A program made the translations under genes and the position numbers. A DNA stretch of 64,000 nucleotides from positions 62,001 through 126,000 of the forward strand of contig QANY01008225.1 in the NCBI GenBank assembly GCA_003255025.1. The letters run 5' to 3'. Below are positions 24,680 to 36,584 of the stretch, piece after piece (within the stretch, counting starts at the first letter, position 1; each line of letters starts with the position of its first letter). The notes beneath the pieces are model-generated. The model saw only the letters and a list, made by a program, of their open reading frames with translations. It ran no database searches and was not told the DNA's origin. This DNA is from Datisca glomerata. Lineage: Eukaryota; Streptophyta; Magnoliopsida; Cucurbitales; Datiscaceae.

Positions 24680-25643
24680 GAGGGGGGATCTGGGCCCAAC
24701 CCTCGTCTGATTGCTAATCTCGTCACCAGATCATCATAATTTTCTACCTTTGCCATTTCATCCTTGAAGTGTGTCTACTCGCGCAGGAGTTCTCCCTTCT
24801 TGATGGAGATGGTTAGGAGGTATTCTATGTCTTCCATCACTGAAAAGTACGTGGAGTACTATTCCAAGAAGACCATGGACATAGTGGTGAAGTTGGTGAC
24901 TGAATGAGATGAGAGTAAGTGGTACCATTTCAAAGGGCTCCCGTCCAGACTGGTGGGATACATTCTACATTAATTCATCTTCATGTTGGTACAACATCAT
25001 CACTTGTTTGAATTGCCTGACGTGGTCCAATGGGTCTGACTTCCCTTCATAACATTTGAATTTGGGCGTCACGAACTTCTTTGGAACTCGGAAGGCTAGA
25101 ATTTTCAGACTCGACAAGGAACGGGTAAGTGACTTAAGGTCAGCTTTTCCCGCACTCTTCAGTTTTCTCATCTCCATCATATTCTTTTCTAGCATCTCTT
25201 CCACTGCCTTTTCTGTTATAACCTTATACGGACGGATTTCTCCCGCTATTTCCTTCGTATGGTAACGAAATTGGATTTTCCATCCCCCTGCTGCATGTTC
25301 ATACCTTTCTCTGGGTTTGCCCACCTGGCGTCTTGTCCGTCTGGTTCTGAACGATTTTCCCATTCTTCATGGACTATTTGTTGGCTTGCTTCTACGCATG
25401 TTTCTACCAGTTTCCGTTATAGCGTATTAATTTGGCCTTGGACCATATGTCATGTGCTGCGCATGGATTTTTTTGGGTTTGGAGCATCTCTGGTGGTGGT
25501 ATAGGTTGATCCACATGATCATTTTGATTTCCATTGAGGGCAGTGTTTAATCTGGTTTCAGACATTTTTTGGAAGGGGTTTCTAGAGTTTTTCTCTCGAC
25601 TCTCAATGAAAGCACCAAAATGTAAAAGATTTTTCCATAACAA
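24680..25643 (-). pseudogene. gag domain of the Tat-like element
   Basis: The part at 24965-25363 is open for 132 codons and includes FVTPKFKCYEGKSDPLDHV and YQHEDELM, typical of plant gypsy gag (retrotrans_gag). An N-terminal part in another frame (25404-25643) starts next to the primer-binding region. A stop after ELM and frameshifts show decay. Confidence 0.75.
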
Positions 25644-25985
25644 AAAAATCTATGACATTACAACAATTACAAGAGAGACAGAGAGAGAATGAGAGACAAT
25701 GAACTCAAAGGTAAAAGTTTGCTTGTATTCGAATGAATTTCAGAGTTGTACATCCTTGCATTTATACACGAAAACAACAACTAAGTGATAATAAATCCTC
25801 ATTTTTCGTTACAAATCCTTGTGGAATGGAATAAAATATCAATCTCGTCGTTTCAAGAGAATATTCATCTTTGTGATCTCTTTTGTAACTCTCAAACTGA
25901 TCTAATGACTCTCATTCCATCATATTCCTTGATTAATCATTCGATTCATATTTTGCCACGTGTAAGATTAGGTTTTGGTTGTTCA
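25621..25985 (-). repeat. LTR (5' LTR in element orientation)
   Basis: Starts tgtaaaagattttt and ends ggttttggttgttca. It aligns along its whole length with 16577-16938. The internal side (25595-25620) carries the candidate primer-binding site. Confidence 0.85.
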
Positions 25986-26064
25986 ATAAAGTTAAATGAA
26001 ATTGAGAAAATAGCCAGCAAAGTTGTTTCCCAGCCGATGTGGAAAATTCTTTAAAACAATAAAT

Positions 26065-26459
26065 AATTTTTTTCTCACACTCTTAAAAATAATAGAAAAA
26101 TATGAGAGAGTAGAGTAATAACACTTTGAAGAGAAAGAATTCTTGACTGGTTTGTATTGAATTAGTTTAGCTTATATTTGGCCTCTATTTATACTCCTAA
26201 TTATGAGTGTAAATTTCCAAAATCTGATAATCTCCCAATTATGAGTCTATTTTCTTAGAATACAATGAATATTTTATTCATTAGAGGATATATTAAGTTT
26301 TTGAATGTGAGACTAGATCTTGAGAACGACCTATAAATAGAGGTCAAATGTAAGCTAAATTAATTCAATAAAAACCAGCCAAAAGTTCTTTCTCTTCAAG
26401 TGTTATTACTCTACTCTCTCATATTCTTTTATTGTTTTTAAGAGCGTGAGAAAAAAATC
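26065..26459. repeat. Large foldback inverted repeat of LTR-like sequence
   Basis: The left arm (26065-26193) and right arm (26332-26459) are inverted copies of about 128 bases at roughly 88-90% identity, around a 138-base spacer. Each arm holds a TATA-like ctataaatag/ctatttatac segment and a gagagagtagagtaataacac block ending at a ttctcacgctctt block, which looks like the R-U5 part of a copia-type LTR in both orientations. Transcription across it would give a long hairpin RNA. Confidence 0.75.
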
Positions 26460-27205
26460 TTTTACATTAACAATATTATAAATTTCATTCAATGATATAT
26501 TAACTTTCATTCAACAGTTTCAATAGAGAATAATCGAGATTTTTGTGTTGACATGATTATAGCATGTTATTAACGAGAAAAAAACTTTCACATAATAGGG
26601 AATTAATAAACAGGATTAGTGTTGTTAACTATAATGATAACATGTTATTATTAAAAATGTATTGAGTTAATTACAATAAATTCTCTTACCTTTTAAGATT
26701 ATATCATTTTACCCTGAGTTTTAAAATTTTATAAAAAAATTTCAGTTATTAGTTCATTTCACCGATACCACTACCGCTACTGTGATTTATTCATTAAAAA
26801 AAGTTTTAATGATGAAAGTCAATGCACTTAAATTAAATAGGGTAATTTAATATTTATTGTCAATGATTAATGTCCTCTCTCCACCAACCTCATTCCTCTC
26901 CCTCCTCTCAAGCCTTTTTCTTTCTCCTTCACTGTTTGCACGGAGCTCTTCTTCCCCTGCTCAACCTTTGCATCGTTTAGGGCTTTCTCGGCCTTCTCTT
27001 GGCTTGCCTTTGTGATCGTCTTCACCGGAGGATTATTAAGAACACGTTACGATGGATTAAATCACGGAACGTCCACATCATATTTTTCCTCATGTATAAA
27101 TAAGGGTTTTTCTGTTGATTTCTTGCAATTTACCCAAGAATCAAGAATGTTAGCTTCAAAGAATTAAGCAGCTAAACGGAGAAGACAGTGGAGTGGGAGT
27201 GAAAA
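26460..27205. other. Intergenic sequence upstream of the HHO pseudogene
   Basis: AT-rich left half. The right half from about 26870 is pyrimidine-rich and has the composition of a promoter and 5' UTR. No open gene was seen. Confidence 0.35.
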
Positions 27206-27700
27206 ATGGAGCTGAGCTTGGATTTGAGTTTGAAATTTTTTCCCCAACCATTTTATATATCTTTGCAGAAATTTCATCCATTGGAGATAACTCTAAGAAA
27301 CTGACGAAGCTTGATGATTACGCAAAAATATTAGAGGATGAGATGAGAAAGATTGAAGCTTTTAGACGTGAACTTCTTCTTTGCATGCTTCTCTTGAACG
27401 ATGGTGGGTCTTCTCTCCCTCTTTCTCCGTGATTTTTTTTTTTGGGATGGTTTTTTATTTTCACATTTCGCTTGGTGGGTTTGCAGTTATTTAGAGATTG
27501 AAATAGGAATTAGTGCAGTTGAAAGAGTTGGAAAATCAGCGGGTTACAGATGAAACCAGAGATAGATTATGAGATTTCTCTTGGATGAGTTCAGCTCAGC
27601 TACGAAGCAATAAAGATTCCAATTTCATCAATAAAAAGAAACAAATCGAATCAATTTTCGAGTTTCATATATGAACCAAAATCATCTCTCATGTTGTAAT
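27206..27700 (+). pseudogene. Pseudogene of a HHO/NIGT1-type GARP transcription factor (5' part)
   Basis: Reading from the ATG at 27206 gives MELSLDLSLKF, the characteristic start of HRS1-homologue (HHO/NIGT1) proteins. The frame then slips by one base near 27250-27265, and the following residues ISSIGDNSKKLTKLDDY and EDEMRKIEAFRRELLLCML match the family's N-terminal helical domain. A donor follows (gatg|gtgggt, about 27402) and an acceptor (tttgcag, about 27486). Exon 2 continues with VQLKELENQRV and WMSSAQL but has three in-frame stops. The GARP (Myb-like) DNA-binding domain is not visible downstream. The retained intron argues for a duplicated gene fragment, not a retrocopy. HHO proteins are nuclear repressors of nitrate and phosphate responses; this copy cannot encode one. 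Confidence 0.7.
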
Positions 27701-29560
27701 TTTTGGATCTGTTATTGAAAAATCATCTCTGGGTTGTTCTGTTGCTTTGGTTTCTATTGGACACAATATCCAATTTTTCTTTTCAGTACAAATCTCCCCT
27801 CTTGAAGAAGCAAGAACATGAGTTGTATGTTGACAAGTCATTGACTGTTGATACTTGGCAATCTATACTAGATTACACCATTGCCCATTAAAAAAATCAC
27901 ATGTAAGTTACATGCATTGACTTTTGTCAGTTTTTTGAACGAACGTCATAGTATGGAGTATTGCTGAAACAAAATGAAAAGTGAATGAGTTTTATGAAAG
28001 ATTTTAAAAGTCATGGGATAAAATGGTATAGTTGCGTGTTGCTCAAACTGAATCGCACCAACGTTATGGAAGTTCCTAGATTGTGTGAAATAAGAGTAGT
28101 ACCGAAGGCACCCTATGATTTCATAATAAAAAATGAAAAATTGGCTATGACAAAGGTGGGGAGTCCAATAATTAACCCTAACATATTAAAATTATTATAC
28201 ATATTATTAACAATTTCAATTTTCAAATCTAGGCATTTATGACTAACTAAATGTGAAAAATGTGCGTTGCATGTGATATGAAACAAAATAGTTTCCTTTA
28301 GTTCCCAAACTCTAAAGTGATGAAGAATAACAGCCTTTAGCATTACGTTGAATGAATAATTTTTAAATGTTTTTGAGCTATTCGTAATTAGTTTTTGGAT
28401 AATACATTTTCATTGGTATTCAGTAAATATTCATGAATATATAACTATCATTTCTAAATGTCATTTAGTAAATGTTATCTAGCTAAATGGACATATGCAA
28501 ATAGAAGCATAAATTAACTCTAGAAAAATAACACAACTACAAAAATAACACGTCTCTTTGATCAAGAAAAAATTCGTTAATAAAAATAGAAGATGAAAAT
28601 ATAACAAATTAATTGTTGAGACATAAAAATGTTCAAAAGAGATCACGTGTAGTGATGAGTTAGATAATGAAACTTTAACTAATATTTATAAGTACACTTA
28701 AAATGAAATAATTAATTTAATAATGCACATAAATATATGGGTAAAATAAATTAAGGTTGTAACATATATAATTAATTCATATATTCTCCTAATAATTTCA
28801 TGTGACTTTTCACTTCTCATCTTCTTTTCACAGTTACACATAACTCTTCCATTTTGTCATTAAAGTCTCTTTTATTATTAATAACTCTCTATTATTCATA
28901 TTTTTCAATATCACTATTACCTCAATTTTATTATAAATATAAGATTTTTACAATAACCACTAAATTTATATAGAATTAATGACACTTTAGTGATATAATA
29001 TATTTTTTGTTGTACAAATGTATGTGAATCAACCACTTTATAAAAATTTAAGTTGTAGTATATATTACTAATATTTTTCAAAGCACATAAACTTTGTAGT
29101 ACATAACTAATTTGGTTCGACAAATGTGTCTAAAAATATTTCTCCCCTCTAAGCCCCATTTAGGAGTAGTAGTGATAAAAACAACCATAACTACTATTAA
29201 AATCCTAGGAGATTTAAGAAAGTACTTTATATAATTTCATAAAATAATTTAAAAATTCAAATGTAACATCCAAAGAATCCAACTAAGATTTACTTTAGTA
29301 TTTAAAAAAAACGTTGCAAAATATGTCAGTTTTCTTTTAAAATTAACTCATACTACTAAATAAAAATAGCATATTAAAAAAATTCAATCTCTTAACAACC
29401 TTTTAATTACATAAAAAATATTTACAATTCATTAAAGAAGGAACGAATATGTGTTTCAGAAATCATCAAAGTAGCTAAACCACTATAACATTAGATAAAT
29501 GTTTTCTAAATACTTTAAAAAGTAGATTCATTAACTATTGTCCATTGCTAGAGATTTTAA
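27701..29560. other. AT-rich intergenic DNA after the pseudogene
   Basis: Only short open frames without family resemblance. The open frame at 27985-28242 has no recognisable motif. No repeats with clear boundaries. Confidence 0.35.
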
Positions 29561-29574
29561 ACTTCTTCAACAAG

Positions 29575-30015
29575 AAACTCCCTATCATTATTATCATCAT
29601 TCTAAAACTTTATAATCAATAGAGTGAGCATATAAAATATACCTAATAAGCAATATCTCAAATATGCAATACAAAACAATATTCACATATGAAACATATC
29701 ATGCTTCTAGAGTCTCAAAGATCTTTTTTATTGAATTCGTCGGTCAACTTCCATTATAGTTAGAGTTGAAGATTCATTTACTAAACCTTTCACTGTTACT
29801 AAAGTTGAAAATCCCTATCATTGTTATCATCATTCTAAAACTTTATAATCAACAGAGTGAGCATATAAAATATACCCAATAAGTAATATCTCAAATATGT
29901 AATATAAAATAACATTCACAATCACATATGGCACGTATCATGCATATAAAGCTCAAAGATCTTTCTTATAGAATTCATTGGCCAACTTCTATTAGAGCTA
30001 AAGTTGAAAATTCTT
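29575..30015. repeat. Tandem duplication, about 234-bp unit, two copies
   Basis: The block at 29575-29790 is repeated at 29809-30015. Each copy starts with tccctatcatt and tatcatcattctaaaacttt, includes agagtgagcatataaaatat, and ends with an aagttgaa block. The copies differ at about 10-15% of positions. Confidence 0.75.
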
Positions 30016-30099
30016 TTACTAAACCAACTAAATTGAACATAATTGAAAAATGACAGTTTTTAAACTGAAATGAACTAAAAATTAGTTTTCAATTAATTC

Positions 30100-30400
30100 T
30101 TCTTAGTAATTTTCTGCTAAGATTTTTAAAAATATTGGTCTTCATTAATCAGGTTGAACTAAAGAACCAAACCAAATCAAACCAAAACTTTCAGTTTAAT
30201 TTGGTTCGGTTCATTTATTTTTTCACGAACGATTCAGTTTGGTTCAACAATTTGGTTGAAACAAACTTTGGTTCGGATCGATTTTTTGTAAAAAAAATGA
30301 ACCAAATTGATCCGTGAATTACCCTAATTAGAGCTTACTGCCCCACCTCGAAATAAAAATTACTCGTCCTTAAATGGTAGCTTATGAGTTAAGTACAAGT
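30100..30400. mobile_element. Remnant repeat with GGTTCGG motifs
   Basis: Motifs such as ttggttcggttcat and ttggttcggatcgat resemble the subterminal motifs of the hAT-like element at 9.1-10.1 kb. Beyond 30335 the sequence ccacctcgaaataaaaatta, read on the minus strand, looks like a gypsy 3' end with a purine tract. The boundaries are not defined. Confidence 0.35.
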
Positions 30401-33400
30401 GACAATCCTCACAGGTACAACTATGTACCTTCAAGAAGATATAAGTTGCAAAAAAATTTCTCACATAACTAACCAATGCATCTAACGGAGACCCTCTGAA
30501 ATTTGACTCAAAAATCAATTTACCCCCTAGACTTCAACCATTTCCCCATTGGTACCAAATTTTCTCCATCAACCAATAAATTTCTATCCGTCCAAATTTC
30601 TATGATAATGGTGTTTAACTTTAATTTTATCTCAAAATATCCCTGTGAGGGGGTAAATTATTTGTGGATCAAAGTTTAGCGGGTATTAAGATATTTACCA
30701 AAATAATTTTGAAAAAAAAACAAGATGAGTAAAGAATTTTTATAAATTTTAAATTCCAAACAAAATAAAATAAAATTAGATTTTTGTAGCATTTAGAATG
30801 CCTTGCTACCTCTCTTTGCAAGAAAAGACGAAATGATAATTAATATATATCCCATATATCATGATCAAAAAACAGAAAAGGGACAAGGAGTTAATGAAAA
30901 TGTTTCACAAAACTTGAATGATTTGAATTTTTTCTTTACATAATATCTCAGTAAAATATTTCATCTTTATTGGATTATGAATGGTTCACAACAATACGTT
31001 TGAATCCATGATCTAAAACTTAATGTTGGATTCTATTATCTGGTTGTGTTAGAGATAAAACTATTAAAACCATAAATTTATCTTAGCTCATTAAAATAAT
31101 TTTCAAAAGATTAATCAAACATATCATTTATATTTTTAAGTAATTAATTAAAATGAAAAGTTAATCATGTTTTCATAGATTTGAGGACTATTAATTAGGT
31201 TAATCAAATATTTTTTCCTTTTAAACACCACTTATATATACTAATCAAGCATCACGTGTGATGCGCATGTCTCGACCTATTATATTTTTTAATTTATTCA
31301 CAATTTTTTTTGCTTGGAATATAGAACGATGTATACGATCATATTAAAATAATTCGACTCAAATAGACTAAAGCTAGTTATGCATAGAAAAGAGATTCAC
31401 GTAGTGTACTTAATACTAATTTTCTTATATTAAGTCTTAAGATAGTCTTGTAATCTATCTTATCTAAAATAATTTCTTAATTAGCTAAAAAATACTTGGT
31501 TAATTTGATTATTATCATTTAGTTACAATTTATCATATGATATTTTGCATAGTATATAGGTAATAAAAAATTATCTTTAGAGATGACAGATAAAACAAAA
31601 TGGTTGACTCTTCATACGATTTTGTATGTTTAATTTTGATTTTAAGAATAATGTGAAAAATTCTAAACATGCATGTGAGTTATATTGTCCAAAAATGTTT
31701 CTCTAAATTCTACATTTTATATTAGAATAGACTAGATCTGGAAAACATACGTTGCATGTGGGTCCAGTTTGGGTTAGCCCTCCCAGTTGATGTTTTTAAA
31801 CTTAATAAAAATGGGGCAACTAATTTGGGTCTTGAGGAGCCTTATTTGGGATCATTTTGGCAGTGTGGTTGATGTTTCTTGAAGCATTTTGAAGAATCAT
31901 TTTCAGCTTTGATTACGAAGGTCTTACTTTGCGTGAAAAATTATTGTCGGCATTGACCTATACCTTATCGTCTCTACAGTCAGATTTTGATTCCCTAGAA
32001 TGTATTCAAGCTCTACAATTTATTTATTTATTGGATTAGCATCAAGTCTCCAGAAATATAATTCTGCGACTAATTTTAAGGGTGCATAGGCTATTGGCTA
32101 AGAGTTTTTCGCGATTGTATCATTTACGGTTTAATTTCAAGGAAATTTATAATAGAATAGATTGCAGAAGAATGTGAAATATGTATGTTGTATGACAAAA
32201 CTTTAAAAAAATTATATATACTTGGGTACATGTCGTAATGCCTATCTAAACTTTGACTGAAAATCAATTTATCCCATCAAAATAACAAGGATTATTTTGG
32301 GAGAAAAGTGCACTTTCAACTGTTCTTCCAATTTTTTTATAGATGAGATTTTTATAGAAGTATAGATTTAAGCTACCAATAAGAAGCGGTTTGAAATTTA
32401 AGGAGATAAATAGATTTTGAGCCAAGCTTGATGGAGTTTATGATATTAACCATGTTTTTTTTTAGATTAATAAATGAGAGCATTTGTGTCATTTTGATCC
32501 AATCTAGATTTTCCAGCAGATTTGTAGTCCCCGATTCAATCCACCCCTATTCAAAATAGTAATTGCGAGCCAGCATCAAATTTGGATCTCGTGAAAATCA
32601 CTTCGATTAAACAAGTGCATGGGGGGTTGGTATGGGGGAAATGTTTTGGAATTTTTTTCGAAAAATGTAGAAACTCGTGTTTGGTTGAAATGAAATGAGT
32701 GTTTCCTTTACCCTCATTTTGGATTTACTTTTAAAACCGTCTATTTTTGTACACTATTTATTCTTAAAATACCCAAATTTATTATATTTGTTTCCACGAT
32801 CTCTTAAAGTTCTATTTGAAAAGTAATATAAAACATATTTTACTTTTCAACAGTTTACTATAATATTTTTTATGTGTACAACAACATAATCACTCTTATT
32901 TTTTACCATTTCATTTCACCACATAGGGCTTGTGGCAAATTTACCAAACGGATTTAGATGCATGATTTGAATTTAAGATTTATATTCAAGATTTAAATTT
33001 AGTGATTTATGATTTAGATTCAGGATCCTGGTCTAAGATTCACATTCATTATTCTTGTTTACTAATTGTTAGGATTCATGATTTGAATTTAGAAGTTTGT
33101 GTTTACTAACTTGTGGATTCAAGACTTCAATTAGGTTAAATATTTAATTTTACTAAATTGCCCTTCAATGAATAATGTTTTTTTACAACATTTGCTAGAT
33201 TGTAATACTTTTTTTTTGCTACATGTGATTATTTTTTGTTTCATTGGTTAGATGATAAAGCTCAAGGTCAGATAAAACAATACAACTCACACTATAATGT
33301 AAACTCAGGAGACAAACATGACATGATAATCTAAACAGCTTCACCGCCCTAGATGCACAACTGATACCAAACCGGAGATTACACATAACAACCTAAGTAA

Positions 33401-33451
33401 TAAAAATATACCTGGATAGAACACAACCCTCGCAACCTAACTATCATTAAC
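30401..33451. other. Long AT-rich intergenic stretch with degenerate repeats
   Basis: Two segments, near 30500-30690 and 32235-32460, share a ttgact-aaaatcaattta-ccc pattern and may be copies of one short unidentified element. The stretch 32940-33110 is a degenerate gattcatgatttgaattta-like simple array. No gene is supported. Confidence 0.35.
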
Positions 33452-33651
33452 CTATCTAAGCGTCATTTTACTATTCACCTCAACGCGAAACCAAGGTATA
33501 CCGCAACAAACAACATGAGACCTAGTAGCAAAGATGTTAAGCAACCAAACACCAAGAACAGAACCAATACCAATACCTACATTGCGACCAAACCGAGGGA
33601 CCTTATTGGATTCGTCCTCGGCTACGGTTAAATTCTGAGAAATCTCAGCAC
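33452..33651 (-). pseudogene. Exon-like segment encoding a C-terminal membrane anchor (unassigned)
   Basis: On the minus strand, after an acceptor-like ccatag at 33652-33657, a frame of about 65 codons runs to a TAG at 33452-33454. It encodes a hydrophilic start (QNLTVAEDESNKVPRFGR) followed by a hydrophobic stretch (GIGIGSVLGVWLLNIF). No upstream exon was found and I do not recognise a family. It may be a gene fragment or chance. Confidence 0.25.
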
Positions 33652-33657
33652 CTATGG

Positions 33658-34299
33658 CTTAAATCAGTCAAGAATCGTATAAAGTTTCATCTCTCAGAAC
33701 TGAAAATCCAAAAATCAACAAAAAAATATTTCTTTAAGATAAGAAAATCCCCCAATAAAATTAACTACTTATCATAAACTTGTCGCTTACGAGAAGGTGG
33801 AGTGTATAATGTAAGGGAAACATGAGAAGGCAAAGATTAGGTTTCTTTTTTGTAATTAAATCAATAACGAGGTCAATTGTGTCATTTCACTCCTAATCCG
33901 GATTTCATCTAAATCCACGGTTTAAAATCAGAACCCTCATACCAATTTGTAATCTCTCATTCAAATCCCTCTAAATCCACGATTCTAAATCCAAATAATA
34001 ATAAACGCTGGACAGGACATAGGAATCAAAACTTGTACGCTAATCCAGTTAGTAAACATGTATTGAATCCTAATATTTTGTATGCGAGTCCAAACGAAAA
34101 CTTGCAAGTTCTCATAGGTGTCAACTTAAGATTGGGTTATTTATTTATTTATTTTTGCGCATAAAGAAGTCTCTGTTTTTTTATTTTGGAATAAAAGACT
34201 AAAACGAGTCTGTTCGAAATGTTGCGATCTACCAAATTCTCACTTATTCAACTTTCCTCTCAATATTCTGACTTCTGAGTCCCCAAACAGTACAACTCC
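33658..34299. other. Upstream flank of the CASP-like gene
   Basis: Degenerate AT-rich sequence with aaatccac-type repeats near 33910-33990. It becomes promoter-like from about 34100. No confident TATA box was assigned. Confidence 0.35.
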
Positions 34300-36584
34300 A
34301 TGACTGTAAAAACAGAGCATGAAATGAAGAAGAACGAAGACGAAGAAGAAGCACATCAACGTCATGAAGAAGAAGAAAAGAACGCCTCAGACGACCCTCC
34401 AACATCCGCTTACTCTTCACCACCGCATACACTCCGACACAGCAAACTCCCATCACAGCCGGTTGATTCACCGGCGAACTTGTCGGAGTCTTCCGATCAA
34501 AACTCTCTAAGCCAGGGACCCTCTTCCGTTGAAGAAAACTTCCCTACCACACCACCGGAAAGCTTCCCTGTTAAGCCTCCATCTCCATCTCCGGTCACGG
34601 CGAATCGTACTCTCCAAACAGAGCCAATAGTACTGGTGAGAAAGATGGACGTCGAAGCTCAAGAAGGACATGTGGAAGAAGGTAATACTGTCGGTGGGGA
34701 AGATGCAGGTGGCGTTGGCGGTTGGGGAGATCGTCGATTGAGGCCGAACTTGTCGATTCTGAGGAGGGCACGAATTGAGAATATGAGAAAAAAGGTTTTT
34801 TTAGGATGTAGGCTTTGTGGTTTCGTCTTTTGCTTGATTTCGTTCTCAGTTTTGGCGGCTGACAAGAATCAGGGTTGGGCTCTCGACTCCTTTTATCGCT
34901 ACAAGGAGTTCAGGTTGCTAATCGATCGCTTTTCCCCGTCTCATCATGTGTTTATGTTGTCTAATCGATAGCACAGGTTTTTTTCACTGGAATTCTTCAA
35001 TCCTATTGAGCTTACACAAAAGCATCGAGTTCTAGCAAAAGCATTAATAATCAGACTTCAGTAATCGTAGTATGTTTAATAAATCAAGAAATTCACCATC
35101 CAATAGTATGTAAAATTCTGTATTAAATTCGTGTGACTGGAATTGCCACGTCTTTAAACTTATGTTAGCCTGTCAAGGATTGGCTAATTTTTTTTGACTC
35201 TGCTGTTGCTGCAGGTACTGTTTGGCAGTGAACGTGATTGGTTTTGTGTATTCAGGGCTGCAAGCTTTAGATCTAATATACCTAATGACATCTGGGAAAA
35301 GCATATTCCGGCACCATTTTCGGCGTTACTTTGACTTCTCTATAGATCAGGCAAGTTCCCATTGGGATTTTGCTTTTGTCTGAAGTTTTAGTTGCTGTTC
35401 TTACCTAACATTGGCTCATATTTTGGATGTTCATCATGTGTTGGTCGGTCTAACCCCACTAGCATAGTCATGGTGATAATATCGATATTGATATTCATTA
35501 GGGACCACAGCAGTGCAATATGCTGCAACAGCATAAGTCTAAATAATTTAATCATTTATGAATATCAGTGGATGCAAATAGGAGCTAAATTAGGGTCTAA
35601 ATGTGTAGATAATGTTATTTTATATGCGGTTTGAAGGATACTTACTTATAGAGGAGGAAATGGTCGTGGAACATTATGATAAGTTTCCTTTTAAAATCGA
35701 TTTTTTTTTAAGTTCAATTTGTTTTGGATGATGTGGGTCTTTACTTTTTAGATCCCTTTAAAACCCCTTTTCTCTGCATTTTCTGTTAGAATATTGCTGC
35801 TGCTTTCTCAAATTGTTCCCCTATGTCGAAAAGGTAGTTGCATTGCAGCATTTTGAAGCAAAGAATCTGTTTTGGTATGCAAGTAGCCTTTGTGGTGCCT
35901 CAAAAAGCTTCAAGAGCAACTAGTATCAAATATCATATAAGAGTTAATAAGACTAAAAGGCTCTGATCTCTAACCACAAACATCTTATTCTCTTTAGATG
36001 AGGACAAACGTAAAAGCAGTTGAAGTTTAATTCTTGAGTGCCAATGTATCAATGATTTTCATTTTCATTTTCCATTGTGGTTATGATTTTCATTTTTATT
36101 TTTGAAGCCAGTCCCTCGGCTTATGCCGCGTATAACAAGTTTCCATGTTGATTTTACTGCCTTTTCTTTGTTTCCCATCAATTGATAAGTCTCCACATAG
36201 CGTTTGGTTTGTAGCTTGAACCTACCTACTTGTTTGCCTTTCATTAGCATAGTTGCTATTTCATTTGCAATTCAATCCCCACCCCCCCGGGTCATCTCTC
36301 TGAGTAAACAGTAAAGATGCACTAGATGACTACTTGAGTTGCTTGAAATTTATGCTCTTATTCTTAGCAAACATGGTTTCGTGTTGACATTGCAGATGCT
36401 GGCATATCTTCTGCTATCCTCGTCGTCTTCGGCCGCCACAAGAGTGGATGATTGGCAGTCAAATTGGGGTAAGGACAAATTTCCCCAGATGGCAAGTGTA
36501 TCTGTGGGATTATCCATCGTAGCTTTTGTGGCATTTGCCTCTACCTCCTTCATTTCTGGTTATGCACTTTGTATGTATACATAG
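34300..36584 (+). CDS. CASP-like protein (CASPL4A type), four-span membrane protein
   Basis: Three exons: 34300-34913, 35215-35350 and 36396-36584 (939 nt, 312 residues, phases consistent). The first 145 residues are hydrophilic, rich in Glu, Ser and Pro, and probably cytosolic. After the basic LRRARIENMRKK segment come four hydrophobic spans at about 168-188, 207-229, 251-266 and 282-306. This architecture, with a long acidic Pro-rich N-terminus, is that of the CASPL4A subgroup of CASP-like proteins, which sit in the plasma membrane as relatives of the Casparian strip scaffold; the role of this subgroup is not settled. Intron 2 has a GC donor (cag|gcaagt). The ATG at 34300 opens the frame; a second in-frame Met at residue 9 is possible. 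Family assignment is firm, subgroup probable. Confidence 0.88.

Larger units (their letters stand above)
16577..25985 (-). mobile_element. Ty3/gypsy retrotransposon, Tat-like (RIRE2/Retand type), with antisense ORF
   Basis: Two direct LTRs (16577-16938 and 25621-25985) enclose 8.7 kb. On the minus strand the order is PBS region, gag, protease, reverse transcriptase, RNase H, integrase, tandem repeat, antisense ORF and polypurine tract. A tggtgctttcattgag segment lies directly next to the right LTR as a candidate primer site; tRNA identity not determined. A purine tract (taatgggggataa) abuts the left LTR. An extra ORF on the opposite strand between integrase and 3' LTR is a known trait of some Tat-lineage elements. 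The LTRs differ at about one position in six by eye, so the insertion is old, and all coding domains carry stops. Flanking 5-mers (gtgaa and ataaa) do not match convincingly. Confidence 0.8.

Noticed and set aside
34244..34471. Minus-strand open frame opposite CASP-like exon 1
   Set aside because: It is a shadow of a real coding exon with biased Glu/Pro codons.
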